This document shows positions 8,020 to 14,396 of a DNA stretch of 14,396 nt, one piece after another. Each line of letters opens with the position of its first letter. The stretch's first letter is position 1. Made by a program: the position numbers and the translations under genes. This DNA comes from Bacteroidales bacterium UBA2198 (GTDB lineage Bacteria; Bacteroidota; Bacteroidia; Bacteroidales; VadinHA17), in the NCBI GenBank assembly GCA_002328625.1, contig DCVC01000350.1, positions 1 through 14,396 of the forward strand, read 5' to 3'. A model generated the notes under the pieces. It was not told the origin of the DNA. It did no database searches and worked only from the letters and a program-made list of their open reading frames with translations.

Positions 8020-8781
8020 ATGTTAGCAAAACAATGGCTCGCGAATGCCAGAGAGGTAATGTCTCGCATCGAGGAAACCCAAATGGATAATATTCGCCTT
8101 GCTGCTGAAGCGATGGCTGATACTATTGAATGTAAACGCTGGGTCCATACCTTTGGATGCGGACATGCCACACTTCCCATAGAAGAGATGTATCCCAGGA
8201 TAGGCGGCTTTGTGGGATTTCATCCAATGATCGAATTGCCTCTTACTTTTTTTACCCGCATTACAGGAGAAATGGGAGTGCACCAGTTTGTGTTCCTCGA
8301 GCGGGTTGAGGGTTATGGTGTTGAGATAATGAAGGGATACGATTTTGACAGGCGTGATATCATGTGGCTCTTCTCTCATTCAGGGATCAACAATGTTAAT
8401 ATTGATATAGCTCTGGAAGCCGGGAAAAAAGGCATGAAAGTGATTGTATTCGGTTCTGAAGCAGCAGCGAAAGGCAGAAAAACAAGGCACTCTTGCGGCA
8501 AGGCAATATTTGACCTTGCTGATATAGTCGTCGATACATGTGCTCCTCTTGAAGACGCTTCAGTCACCCTGAAAAATCATCGGGACAAAATTGGACCTGT
8601 ATCAACAATGGCATTTGTTACCTGTGTCTGGATGACGATCACAACAGTGGCTGAGATCCTTGCTGAAAGAGGAGTTAAGCTGTATATTCATCCTTCGCAT
8701 AATGTGCCCGGAGACACATCTGCCAAAAAACGGCTGGATAAAGCCCTGGCAGAATATAAAAGGAGGATTGCAGGGGTATAA
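8020..8781 (+). CDS. SIS-domain sugar-phosphate isomerase-like protein (UPF0309 type)
   Basis: A 253-residue cytoplasmic protein with a single SIS (sugar isomerase) domain covering most of its length. Visible: TFGCGHA (44-50) after the first strand, the phosphate-binding serine loop LFSHSGIN (117-124), the strand MKVIVFGS, the conserved acidic segment CAPLEDASV (174-182), and a C-terminal LYIHPSHNVPGD. Layout and length match the uncharacterised UPF0309/SIS_2 group, related to GmhA and to the SIS half of MurQ-like enzymes. It is the last gene of the amino-sugar operon and precedes a stem-loop. With no nagB visible, it may act on glucosamine-6-phosphate or another phosphosugar; that is inference. 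Two-SIS-domain GlmS or NagB-II proteins are much longer, so it is not simply one of those. Confidence 0.8.
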   Translation: MLAKQWLANAREVMSRIEETQMDNIRLAAEAMADTIECKRWVHTFGCGHATLPIEEMYPRIGGFVGFHPMIELPLTFFTRITGEMGVHQFVFLERVEGYGVEIMKGYDFDRRDIMWLFSHSGINNVNIDIALEAGKKGMKVIVFGSEAAAKGRKTRHSCGKAIFDLADIVVDTCAPLEDASVTLKNHRDKIGPVSTMAFVTCVWMTITTVAEILAERGVKLYIHPSHNVPGDTSAKKRLDKALAEYKRRIAGV

Positions 8782-8815
8782 GTACAGGATTAACCTTTTA
8801 ATTGCCGGTACTTTT
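8781..8815 (+). terminator. Probable terminator of the amino-sugar operon
   Basis: An imperfect stem starts at the stop codon: AGTAC (8781-8785) pairs with GTACT (8808-8812), GG (8787-8788) with CC (8805-8806), and ATTAA (8789-8793) with TTAAT (8798-8802) around a CCTT loop. TTT follows at 8813-8815. It separates two convergent genes. The U-run is short, so efficiency is uncertain. Confidence 0.5.
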
Positions 8816-9260
8816 ACCTGAAACTAATATTCTTCCCGGTCGTTTTATGTTTCAGCAGATTAAAGAATATCAAGTATAAGATAAATGGGAGGAAGATATT
8901 TAGTATTATTATAGCGATAAAACCACTGCCATATATAAACAATACTGCGAATATCAGAATAATGATATCAGTTAAGATTGCTTTAATCAAAGCATCTACT
9001 CTCAGTTTGTTAAAGCAATCCAACTCCTTTTTTTCTTTTGAAAACACAATTAGTGTAAAACCAATAAGGAGCAATAGCAGGATTAACTCATCGGCAAAAT
9101 TTGTTTTAAAAAAAGAAAGAAACCTGGTCTCCATAAAAGAAGAGACAAAAGCAAACACTGGTAATTCGAATCGTAATTTAAATACAAAGTAAAAAACAGA
9201 TAAAGCTGTTCCTAATAAAATAAGTATGTATCCGGGAGTTTTATATTTTGATGACAGCAT
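8814..9260 (-). CDS. Small four-helix membrane protein, unknown function
   Basis: A 148-residue protein I do not recognise. It has four likely transmembrane helices at about residues 11-28, 58-74, 93-110 and 113-135, a basic/acidic loop (KEKKELDCFNKLR, 75-87) between helices 2 and 3, and a basic tail. No signal peptide cleavage site or catalytic motif is evident. It starts 33 bp after the stop of the radical SAM gene on the same strand, so the two are probably co-transcribed. It might anchor or export the product of that enzyme, but nothing in the sequence shows that. Confidence 0.7.
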   Translation of the reverse strand: MLSSKYKTPGYILILLGTALSVFYFVFKLRFELPVFAFVSSFMETRFLSFFKTNFADELILLLLLIGFTLIVFSKEKKELDCFNKLRVDALIKAILTDIIILIFAVLFIYGSGFIAIIILNIFLPFILYLIFFNLLKHKTTGKNISFR

Positions 9261-9293
9261 CTTTTATTACGATAATATTAATTCATATTGCAG

Positions 9294-10565
9294 TTACCAT
9301 TTTGTTATCTGGTTATTCCCCCAGAAAAGAAGCTTAGTAAGAATTCCAAAACGATTCTTTTCATTATCAGGCATTTCTTCAAACAACTTATTGGCTACAG
9401 GTTCCCATTTTTCAGCGAGAGGTCTTGTTTTTTCTGCAAGTTGATGAGGCGTCTCCGGATTATAAAGATGAGTAGACCGAACACCCTCCATTTCGGTAAC
9501 TTTTATTAAAGCATCAGGGATATCAATTAAAGGGCAAGGGCGAAGGAGATTCCTTGAAAAAGGTTTATAGCTCCTGAAGTTTTTTAGAAAAGGTGAACGC
9601 AATGCTTCAACAAAAGACATATTATTAATATTTACATCAGAATAATGGCAGAAAGCACAAGGTTCAACGTCTCCACTTGCATTTATGTGGACAAAATCAT
9701 TTCCTGCAGCAACACAGCCGATTGCTTTATGCCCCTGGTTTGCAAAATCAATAATAGTAAATTTGTGTTTAAGATGATAAGCTTCAATTTTTCGTTTTAC
9801 AAATGCCCGTTGTTCGGCGTTACAGCACAGAGATAAATCTGCATCGCTTCCAATAGGTAAATAGTTGAACATCCATCCCAGCCATGCGCCTCTCTCACGC
9901 ATAAAATCAAGAAAGGAATCACTCGAAACGGTTTCAAAGTTGTTTTTATGGTAACAAACCGAAAAGCCAAAGCCTATGTCATGTTTTTTAAGCATCTCCA
10001 TTACGGCAACCACTTTATCAAATGTACCCGGTCCCCTGCGTGAATCTGTTTCTTCTCTGAAGCCCTCCAGGCTGATATATACATTTAGATTTTCAAGCCT
10101 GACCAGTTCTTTAACAAATGTTTCGTCAATCAGGGTTCCGTTAGTGAAGAGTGCAAAAGTCAGGTTTTTATGCTTAGCGCAAAGATTAATTACATCTGTT
10201 TTTCTCATTAGTGGTTCCCCTCCGCTCATAATAACCTGTAATACACCTGCTTTACGGGCTTCAGTCAGAACTTCATCAAGCTTCTCGTACGATAAGTGAC
10301 TATTCTTCTGGTAATCAGCTGCCCAACAACCTTTGCATTTTAGATTACAGGCACTTGTCGGGTCAATTAATAGCAAACGAGGAACAACTGTCTTATACTT
10401 CCAGGTAAGATAGAATCTTTTTGGCAGAAAAAAGAGACCGTCAACGGTCAGGAAACTATAAAGGTTTTTTACCTCAAAGAACCTGTAACAGCGATAAACA
10501 AAATCTTTGTGATGAGGATATTGTGGAATTCTCTTTTTTTCTCCCTGGATAAGCAGATATTTCAT
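9294..10565 (-). CDS. Radical SAM protein with SPASM/twitch-like auxiliary cluster motif
   Basis: A 423-residue radical S-adenosylmethionine enzyme. The [4Fe-4S] motif C-x3-C-x2-C is at C73, C77 and C80 (CNLKCKGC), followed by the SAM-binding SGGEP (114-118) and later strands typical of the partial TIM barrel. A second cysteine set, C284-x13-G-x4-C303-x2-C306 and C344, has the C-x(9-15)-G-x4-C spacing that opens SPASM/twitch domains, so at least one auxiliary Fe-S cluster is likely. Such domains occur in peptide-modifying enzymes and in some small-molecule enzymes. An N-terminal extension of about 60 residues precedes the core. The substrate is unknown. It lies between a lipoprotein gene (38 bp upstream) and a membrane-protein gene (33 bp downstream). 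Confidence 0.85.
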   Translation of the reverse strand: MKYLLIQGEKKRIPQYPHHKDFVYRCYRFFEVKNLYSFLTVDGLFFLPKRFYLTWKYKTVVPRLLLIDPTSACNLKCKGCWAADYQKNSHLSYEKLDEVLTEARKAGVLQVIMSGGEPLMRKTDVINLCAKHKNLTFALFTNGTLIDETFVKELVRLENLNVYISLEGFREETDSRRGPGTFDKVVAVMEMLKKHDIGFGFSVCYHKNNFETVSSDSFLDFMRERGAWLGWMFNYLPIGSDADLSLCCNAEQRAFVKRKIEAYHLKHKFTIIDFANQGHKAIGCVAAGNDFVHINASGDVEPCAFCHYSDVNINNMSFVEALRSPFLKNFRSYKPFSRNLLRPCPLIDIPDALIKVTEMEGVRSTHLYNPETPHQLAEKTRPLAEKWEPVANKLFEEMPDNEKNRFGILTKLLFWGNNQITKW

Positions 10566-10571
10566 AACTGG

Positions 10572-10621
10572 AGCGCCCGTTGTAATTTTAGATGCGCAGT
10601 TTCCTACGGGTTTTGGGCGCT
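10572..10621 (-). repeat. Inverted repeat spanning lipoprotein stop and radical SAM ribosome-binding zone
   Basis: AGCGCCC (10572-10578) and GGGCGCT (10615-10621) form a perfect 7-bp GC-rich inverted repeat with a 36-nt loop. A competing inner pair, CCCGT (10576-10580) and ACGGG (10606-10610), overlaps it. In the minus-strand mRNA the first arm lies in the last lipoprotein codons and the second arm ends 6 nt before the radical SAM ATG, so folding could cover the ribosome entry site. No U-run follows, so it is not an obvious terminator. Confidence 0.45.
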
Positions 10622-11230
10622 GGCAAATATGGGGAAATTGGCTGTTGAGTTGTCATCAAAAGTTATTTCAACTCCCACCAGGCCAAACCTGTGATTTGCC
10701 CAATAATTGATCTTCTTGATTCCAAGTTTATTTACGTTTTCTTCAACCTGAATAACTTTGATATCCATAAAACCCCATGGGTAATCATCAATTGTTGATC
10801 TGCTAATAACTGTTCTTTTCCCCCCGCCACTTATTGAGTATTTATCACCTACTTTTGCGTCATATTTAACGATTATGCCCTCTTCAAGCCCGTTAAAACT
10901 CTTAATACCCTCAGTTGTTATTTTAAATTCTATGCCGCTGACAGTTACATTGTTGCCGTTGATTGATGTTCCCGGGAAACCAGATAAAATATTTTTTATG
11001 GCAGTGTTCGTAATTACTGCGCTTCCGGAAAAAGATGAAATTCCATCCTCAAGTGATGTGACCGAACCGCTAACGGAACTAACTCCATTTACTGAAGCAG
11101 TAGTAGCCAGCGTTACTCCGACTTCCCCGATTGGAGATTGCGAACCACCTAATGTATCAATGTTTTTCTTCTTACAGGATGTGATTATAACAGAAACGAA
11201 CAAAAGCAAAAAAAGCAGTTTTGATCTCAT
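10604..11230 (-). CDS. Hypothetical lipoprotein
   Basis: A 208-residue protein with a lipoprotein signal: hydrophobic MRSKLLFLLLFVSVIITSC with the acylated Cys at 19, followed by KKKN. The early mature part (about residues 28-75) is rich in Ser, Gly, Val and Thr (e.g. ASVNGVSSVSGSVTS). The rest appears to be beta-rich, ending YWANHRFGLVGVEITFDDNS and FPIFASAQNP. No known family or catalytic motif was recognised. It is the first gene of a three-gene minus-strand cassette with the radical SAM protein. Its surface location is predicted; the face of the membrane and function are unknown. Confidence 0.75.
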   Translation of the reverse strand: MRSKLLFLLLFVSVIITSCKKKNIDTLGGSQSPIGEVGVTLATTASVNGVSSVSGSVTSLEDGISSFSGSAVITNTAIKNILSGFPGTSINGNNVTVSGIEFKITTEGIKSFNGLEEGIIVKYDAKVGDKYSISGGGKRTVISRSTIDDYPWGFMDIKVIQVEENVNKLGIKKINYWANHRFGLVGVEITFDDNSTANFPIFASAQNP

Positions 11231-11266
11231 AAAATAATGTTTTAAAAAGTTAGTAATTCAACCGCT

Positions 11267-11289
11267 AAAAATATGGTTTTTTCCCATAT
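11267..11289 (-). terminator. Possible weak terminator after the MscS-like gene
   Basis: On the minus strand ATATGG (11289-11284), a 7-nt A-rich loop and CCATAT (11276-11271) form a 6-bp AT-rich stem followed by TTTT (11270-11267). It lies in the 122-bp gap between the mscS-like stop and the lipoprotein start. The stem is weak; it could instead belong to the lipoprotein promoter region. Confidence 0.3.
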
Positions 11290-11352
11290 ATTATAACAAA
11301 AATTGACGAAATCGATTTTCTTTTAGACTAATGATTTAACAATAGGAATTAA

Positions 11353-12210
11353 TTACTCTTTAGTCAGATGTATAACCCTTTGCGGGAAAGGTATCTCAAT
11401 CCCTTCCCTGTCGAACGCGATCTTTAAACGCTTCCGTAACTCCCCGGTTATTTCCCACTGCTTGAGAGGTTTGGTATCACCAAGAATTTTTACAACAATT
11501 GCTGAGTCGGCAAATTCATTTACGCGTAAGAACTTAGGAGGACTAATTATGAAATCTTTGAATGCAGGGTCCTCAGCCATTTCAATTCCTGTCTGGTTTA
11601 TCACTTTGATGACATGTTCGAGATTCGACTTGTACGAAATCCCAATATCGAGATTCACTCTTGCAAAGTTCTTAGACAGGTTAGATACTCTTTTAATTTC
11701 TCCATGCGGGATATGGTGTACGGTGCCATTTATATCTCTTAATGTTGTCATTCTCAGTGTTATTTTCTCGACGGTACCCCCTGTTTCATCAATTTTGATA
11801 ACATCACCGATTCTATACTGATTCTCAATAATTAAGAACAAACCTGTAATAATATCTCTGATAAGATATTGTGCTCCAAAGCCTACTGCCAGGCCCACAA
11901 TTCCTGCACCGGCAAGTATTGGAGCTATTTCAAGTCCTGCCTCCTGCAGGATCATCAGAAGTGCAATGACCAGGAGAATTATCCTGAGTGCACCATTGAA
12001 GATTTGAATAAGAGTATCTTCACGTTTTTTTTCAGCTTCCTCCGACATTGTTTCATCGCGGACGACTGCTATTCTTACTGCCCTGATGATTATCCTGCTG
12101 ATGACAAGATTGAGAAGGAAAGCTGCCACTGCAATAATTATTATTCTCACTCCATGCGACAAAAACCATGGAACAATAAGCTCACTCCATTTTATGATAG
12201 ATTCTTCCAT
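11353..12210 (-). CDS. MscS-family mechanosensitive channel
   Basis: A 285-residue small-conductance mechanosensitive channel that would release solutes on hypo-osmotic shock across the inner membrane. Helix 1 is about residues 21-45, helix 2 about 72-90, and the pore helix region 97-130 carries the Gly/Ala-rich GAGIVGLAVGFGAQ and the IIENQYRIGD transition into the beta domain, the MscS hallmark. The C-terminal alpha/beta domain includes IPHGEIKRVSNLSKN. Length matches E. coli MscS. It lies 63 bp downstream of the oxidoreductase gene on the same strand; a functional link between the two is not apparent. Confidence 0.92.
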   Translation of the reverse strand: MEESIIKWSELIVPWFLSHGVRIIIIAVAAFLLNLVISRIIIRAVRIAVVRDETMSEEAEKKREDTLIQIFNGALRIILLVIALLMILQEAGLEIAPILAGAGIVGLAVGFGAQYLIRDIITGLFLIIENQYRIGDVIKIDETGGTVEKITLRMTTLRDINGTVHHIPHGEIKRVSNLSKNFARVNLDIGISYKSNLEHVIKVINQTGIEMAEDPAFKDFIISPPKFLRVNEFADSAIVVKILGDTKPLKQWEITGELRKRLKIAFDREGIEIPFPQRVIHLTKE

Positions 12211-12273
12211 AATAAGTTATTTATTGTTTGTTGATCCTTGGGATCCATTTAACACCTGTGGAAAGCTCTATTT

Positions 12274-13626
12274 TCAAACCTCTTCTGGCAACAGATAGGG
12301 TTTCCTGTATTCTTTCCGTGAAAGATAACTGTCAGCCTCAGGATCGTTAACAAATTTTTCAGTCTGTCCGTTAAAGATCAGCTTTCTTCCGGTCAGATAA
12401 GCTATATTTCCGAGATGCATCATAGCGGATGACATATGTCCCTCGTTAACATCGGCCAGCAGATCCTGCCATTTACGGCTTCTCACACAATCGAGGAAAT
12501 TCACAAAATGGTAGTCGATGCGAGCTGTGCCAAGTTCATCCCACATTGGGTCAGCCTCCAGATCTTTAGCAGTTATATTCAGTCCCGGCTCCCGTTTAGG
12601 TCCCATGAAAGTCTGAAAGCTGTTACCGAGAATTGCATATCCTTTTGTTCCAAAGAATGCCAGACCGCTTTCTTCTGGTGTGAACAGGCTCCTGACTTCC
12701 AGTTCCATGATCTTGCCGTCGTCATATTCGAATGTTGCAACCTGTAGATTTGGTACTTCCTGATCGGAATCCCAGCCATAAAAGCCGCCACAACAACTTA
12801 TCTTTACAGGGTGTACATCTTTTTTCATCGCCATCCTTATTCTGTCCATTGCATGAACGCCGTTATTGCCGAATTCCCCGGTGGCAGTGTCCCAGTACCA
12901 GTGCCAGCTGTAGTGGAAATGGTTCCTGTTGAAAGGGATCATCGGGGCCGGACCACGATACATGTCCCAGTTTACTCCGGCGGGAACTGGCGAGTCAGCA
13001 ACTCTTCCAATACTTGGGCGATGACGGTAAACGGTCCCTCGTCCCATATAGATATCCCCTATCACACCCTCCATGAGCAATTGTATGCTTTTCTGGGATA
13101 ACCTGTTGGCCCTGTGCTGTGTACCGGTCTGTACAATTCTGTTATATTTCCTTGCAGCCTGTACCATTCTCCTGCCTTCCACCAGATTATAAGAGAGAGG
13201 CTTTTCCACGTAAACATCTTTTCCTGTCTGGCATGCCCAGATAGTCATTAGTGCATGCCAGTGGTCGGGTGTGGCAATAGCAACTGCGTCTATCTCTTTA
13301 CTTTCAAGCATCCTGCGGAAATCTGCAAATGTTTTTGGCTTTTCACCTCCAAGAGCTTCAATATCAGCTATTGCTTTTGGAAAAAGATTCTCATCAACGT
13401 CACATATTGCCACGACTCTTGATTTTTTTATCTTGGTGAAGTTCGCTGTATGCCCTGATCCTCCGTACAATCCCCCGCGGTCATTAATACCCGCAACAGC
13501 CACATTAATAACATCACTTGGCTTATTTTGCATGAATCCTTTTATATAAGCAGGTGCTCCAGCAGTCAGTCCTGCCGATACCACCATTGTCTTTTTGATA
13601 AAATTGCGACGGTTTTCTTTTTTCAT
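12274..13626 (-). CDS. Tat-exported Gfo/Idh/MocA-family oxidoreductase
   Basis: A 450-residue NAD(P)-dependent dehydrogenase-like protein. The N-terminus carries a twin-arginine signal (NRRNFIKK, R6-R7, then a hydrophobic stretch to about residue 27), so it is probably exported folded with cofactor bound. The Rossmann domain begins at about 40; its glycine loop reads GINDRGG, and ICDVDEN (74-80) is the second strand. TPDHWH (119-124) and the family's EKP motif (141-143, K142 the likely catalytic lysine) are intact. The segment EFGNNGVHAMD (H258, D261) belongs to the C-terminal catalytic domain. Such proteins act on sugars or inositols in many Bacteroidota, but its substrate is unknown. A strong Shine-Dalgarno sits 5 nt before the start. 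A related gene diverges from it. Confidence 0.9.
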   Translation of the reverse strand: MKKENRRNFIKKTMVVSAGLTAGAPAYIKGFMQNKPSDVINVAVAGINDRGGLYGGSGHTANFTKIKKSRVVAICDVDENLFPKAIADIEALGGEKPKTFADFRRMLESKEIDAVAIATPDHWHALMTIWACQTGKDVYVEKPLSYNLVEGRRMVQAARKYNRIVQTGTQHRANRLSQKSIQLLMEGVIGDIYMGRGTVYRHRPSIGRVADSPVPAGVNWDMYRGPAPMIPFNRNHFHYSWHWYWDTATGEFGNNGVHAMDRIRMAMKKDVHPVKISCCGGFYGWDSDQEVPNLQVATFEYDDGKIMELEVRSLFTPEESGLAFFGTKGYAILGNSFQTFMGPKREPGLNITAKDLEADPMWDELGTARIDYHFVNFLDCVRSRKWQDLLADVNEGHMSSAMMHLGNIAYLTGRKLIFNGQTEKFVNDPEADSYLSRKEYRKPYLLPEEV

Positions 13627-13631
13627 TTCAA

Positions 13632-13638
13632 CCTCCTT
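13632..13638 (-). promoter_or_regulatory. Strong Shine-Dalgarno site of the minus-strand oxidoreductase
   Basis: AAGGAGG on the minus strand, 5 nt before the ATG at 13626. It is a near-perfect anti-16S match and fixes the start codon. It stands out because most other genes in the window show no such site. Confidence 0.75.
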
Positions 13639-13698
13639 GTTTTTAATTAATTGATTTCAGGTCAGGGTTATAATGTTCTACTCATTTTGATTTAGGAT

Positions 13699-13722
13699 TT
13701 CGGATTGATACCAAAATCCGAA
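13699..13722. repeat. 8-bp inverted repeat between divergent oxidoreductase genes
   Basis: TTCGGATT (13699-13706) and AATCCGAA (13715-13722) are perfect inverted arms around an 8-nt spacer. It lies in the 250-bp AT-rich space between two divergently transcribed oxidoreductase genes, about 75 bp from one start and 155 bp from the other. It could be a dimeric-regulator operator or simply a hairpin. Nothing else clear was seen in this 250-bp stretch apart from the two Shine-Dalgarno sites. Confidence 0.4.
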
Positions 13723-13863
13723 TAAATGTACCAATTTTATCTTGATATTTTATGAATTTTTAACATTGAGAGCAAGCATATTTTATTTGAATCCAATCAA
13801 GATTTTATTAAATTTATCAAGTGTGATTTTTATTAATTACAGTTTATTATTATTTACTAATAG

Positions 13864-13869
13864 AAAGGA
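13864..13869 (+). promoter_or_regulatory. Shine-Dalgarno site of the plus-strand oxidoreductase
   Basis: AAAGGA lies 7 nt before the ATG at 13877 and supports that start codon. Confidence 0.55.
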
Positions 13870-13876
13870 ATATTTA

Positions 13877-14396
13877 ATGAAATCAGATGACCCTAAGTAC
13901 AGCAAGAACACAAAGAATCTTTCAAGAAGGAATTTTTTAGGCACGGTAGGTGCTGCAACAGCAGGACTAACAATTGTCCCGCGGCATGTTGTGCCTGGAA
14001 AAGGTTTATTACAGCCCAGCGACACGGTTAATGTTGCCGGTATCGGTATTGGAGCCCGTGGAGCAGCCAATCTGCGGGGATTATGTGATCCCGAGGTGCC
14101 GATTGTAACTCCTCCCCGCACAAGTACCGGTCAGCCTCTTAGCAAAGAAGAGATAGCAGCAAGGGAAGCCAGGATGGGGAGCAGGCCGCAGGGCGCACAA
14201 CAGCCACAACAGGGTGCCCAGCCGGCAAGGGAAGCTGTTAAGCTGGCAAATATTTACGCACTTTGCGATGTGGATACTGCTTTTGCCGCACACGTCATCA
14301 AAGGTTACCCAAAAGCAAAAGTATATACAGACTGGAGGCAGATGCTTGAAAAAGAAAAATCAATTGACGCGGTAATGATTGGTACACCTGACCATT
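13877..14396 (+). CDS. Tat-exported Gfo/Idh/MocA-family oxidoreductase, C-terminus beyond window
   Basis: The first 173 residues of a second exported dehydrogenase-like protein; it runs off the window. The ATG at 13877 is preceded by AAAGGA. A 15-residue lead precedes the twin-arginine motif LSRRNFLG (R17-R18), followed by a hydrophobic region to about residue 35. The Rossmann glycine loop GIGIGARG (55-62), the second strand IYALCDVD (126-133) and the TPDH motif (170-173) match the family and the neighbouring minus-strand gene. Between the first helix and second strand there is an insertion of roughly 45-50 residues, with low-complexity RPQGAQQPQQGAQPARE at 103-119. The active-site EKP motif lies past the window end, so catalytic integrity cannot be judged. 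Function unknown; divergent arrangement suggests paralogues. Confidence 0.87.
   Translation, partial: MKSDDPKYSKNTKNLSRRNFLGTVGAATAGLTIVPRHVVPGKGLLQPSDTVNVAGIGIGARGAANLRGLCDPEVPIVTPPRTSTGQPLSKEEIAAREARMGSRPQGAQQPQQGAQPAREAVKLANIYALCDVDTAFAAHVIKGYPKAKVYTDWRQMLEKEKSIDAVMIGTPDH

Noticed and set aside
12233..12245. GATCC-TTG-GGATC inverted repeat between the oxidoreductase and mscS-like genes
   Set aside because: The stem is only 5 bp with a 3-nt loop and no U-run follows on the minus strand, so I do not call it a terminator.
13837..14293. Two overlapping minus-strand open frames at the right end
   Set aside because: They are antisense to the second Tat-exported oxidoreductase, whose plus-strand frame has a Shine-Dalgarno site, Tat signal and Rossmann motifs.

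Overview
The window looks like chromosomal DNA of a Bacteroidota bacterium, probably a free-living, polysaccharide- or glycan-degrading Bacteroidales-like lineage. Three things suggest this. Most genes lack a clear Shine-Dalgarno site. Two candidate promoters match the Bacteroidota -33/-7 consensus (TTG, about 19-20 nt, TAnnTTTG). The gene content (GH2 hydrolase, NagA, ROK kinase, sugar MFS carrier, Tat-exported Gfo/Idh oxidoreductases, lipoproteins with short lipobox signals) is typical of that phylum. The assignment is inference; no rRNA or marker gene is present.

Layout. (1) 1-647, minus: the N-terminal 215 codons of an APC-superfamily permease resembling cation-chloride cotransporters, cut by the window edge. 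(2) 842-8781, plus: six co-directional genes forming an amino-sugar catabolic cluster: secreted GH2 beta-mannosidase/exo-glucosaminidase-like enzyme, nagA, lipoprotein NodB-type deacetylase, ROK sugar kinase, MFS carrier and SIS-domain sugar isomerase-like protein. A roughly 115-bp palindromic element with a possible outward promoter separates the GH2 gene from the other five, which are 18-43 bp apart. A stem-loop closes the cluster. (3) 8814-11230, minus: a tightly packed three-gene cassette of unknown function (lipoprotein, radical SAM enzyme with an auxiliary-cluster motif, small four-helix membrane protein). (4) 11353-13626, minus: a Tat-exported Gfo/Idh/MocA oxidoreductase followed by an MscS-type channel. 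(5) 13877-14396, plus: a second, divergently transcribed Tat-exported Gfo/Idh/MocA oxidoreductase, cut by the window end and carrying a long low-complexity insertion.

How the genes may work together. The GH2 enzyme and the deacetylase probably process a GlcNAc-containing glycan outside the cytoplasm. The MFS protein would import the released sugar, the ROK protein would phosphorylate it, and NagA would deacetylate GlcNAc-6-phosphate to glucosamine-6-phosphate. No recognisable nagB deaminase is present; the SIS protein is the only candidate in the window for a following isomerase/deaminase step. The ROK protein has lost most of its family's zinc and sugar-contact motif, so its substrate may not be plain GlcNAc. 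No SusC/SusD pair and no transcription factor lie in the window.

The most interesting items are the divergent ROK plus SIS pair inside a nag-type operon, the lipoprotein/radical SAM/membrane-protein cassette, and the palindromic element that appears to bring a promoter to nagA. No RNA genes, insertion sequences or CRISPR arrays were recognised. No gene-free stretch exceeds 300 bases; the longest is 250 bases (13627-13876).
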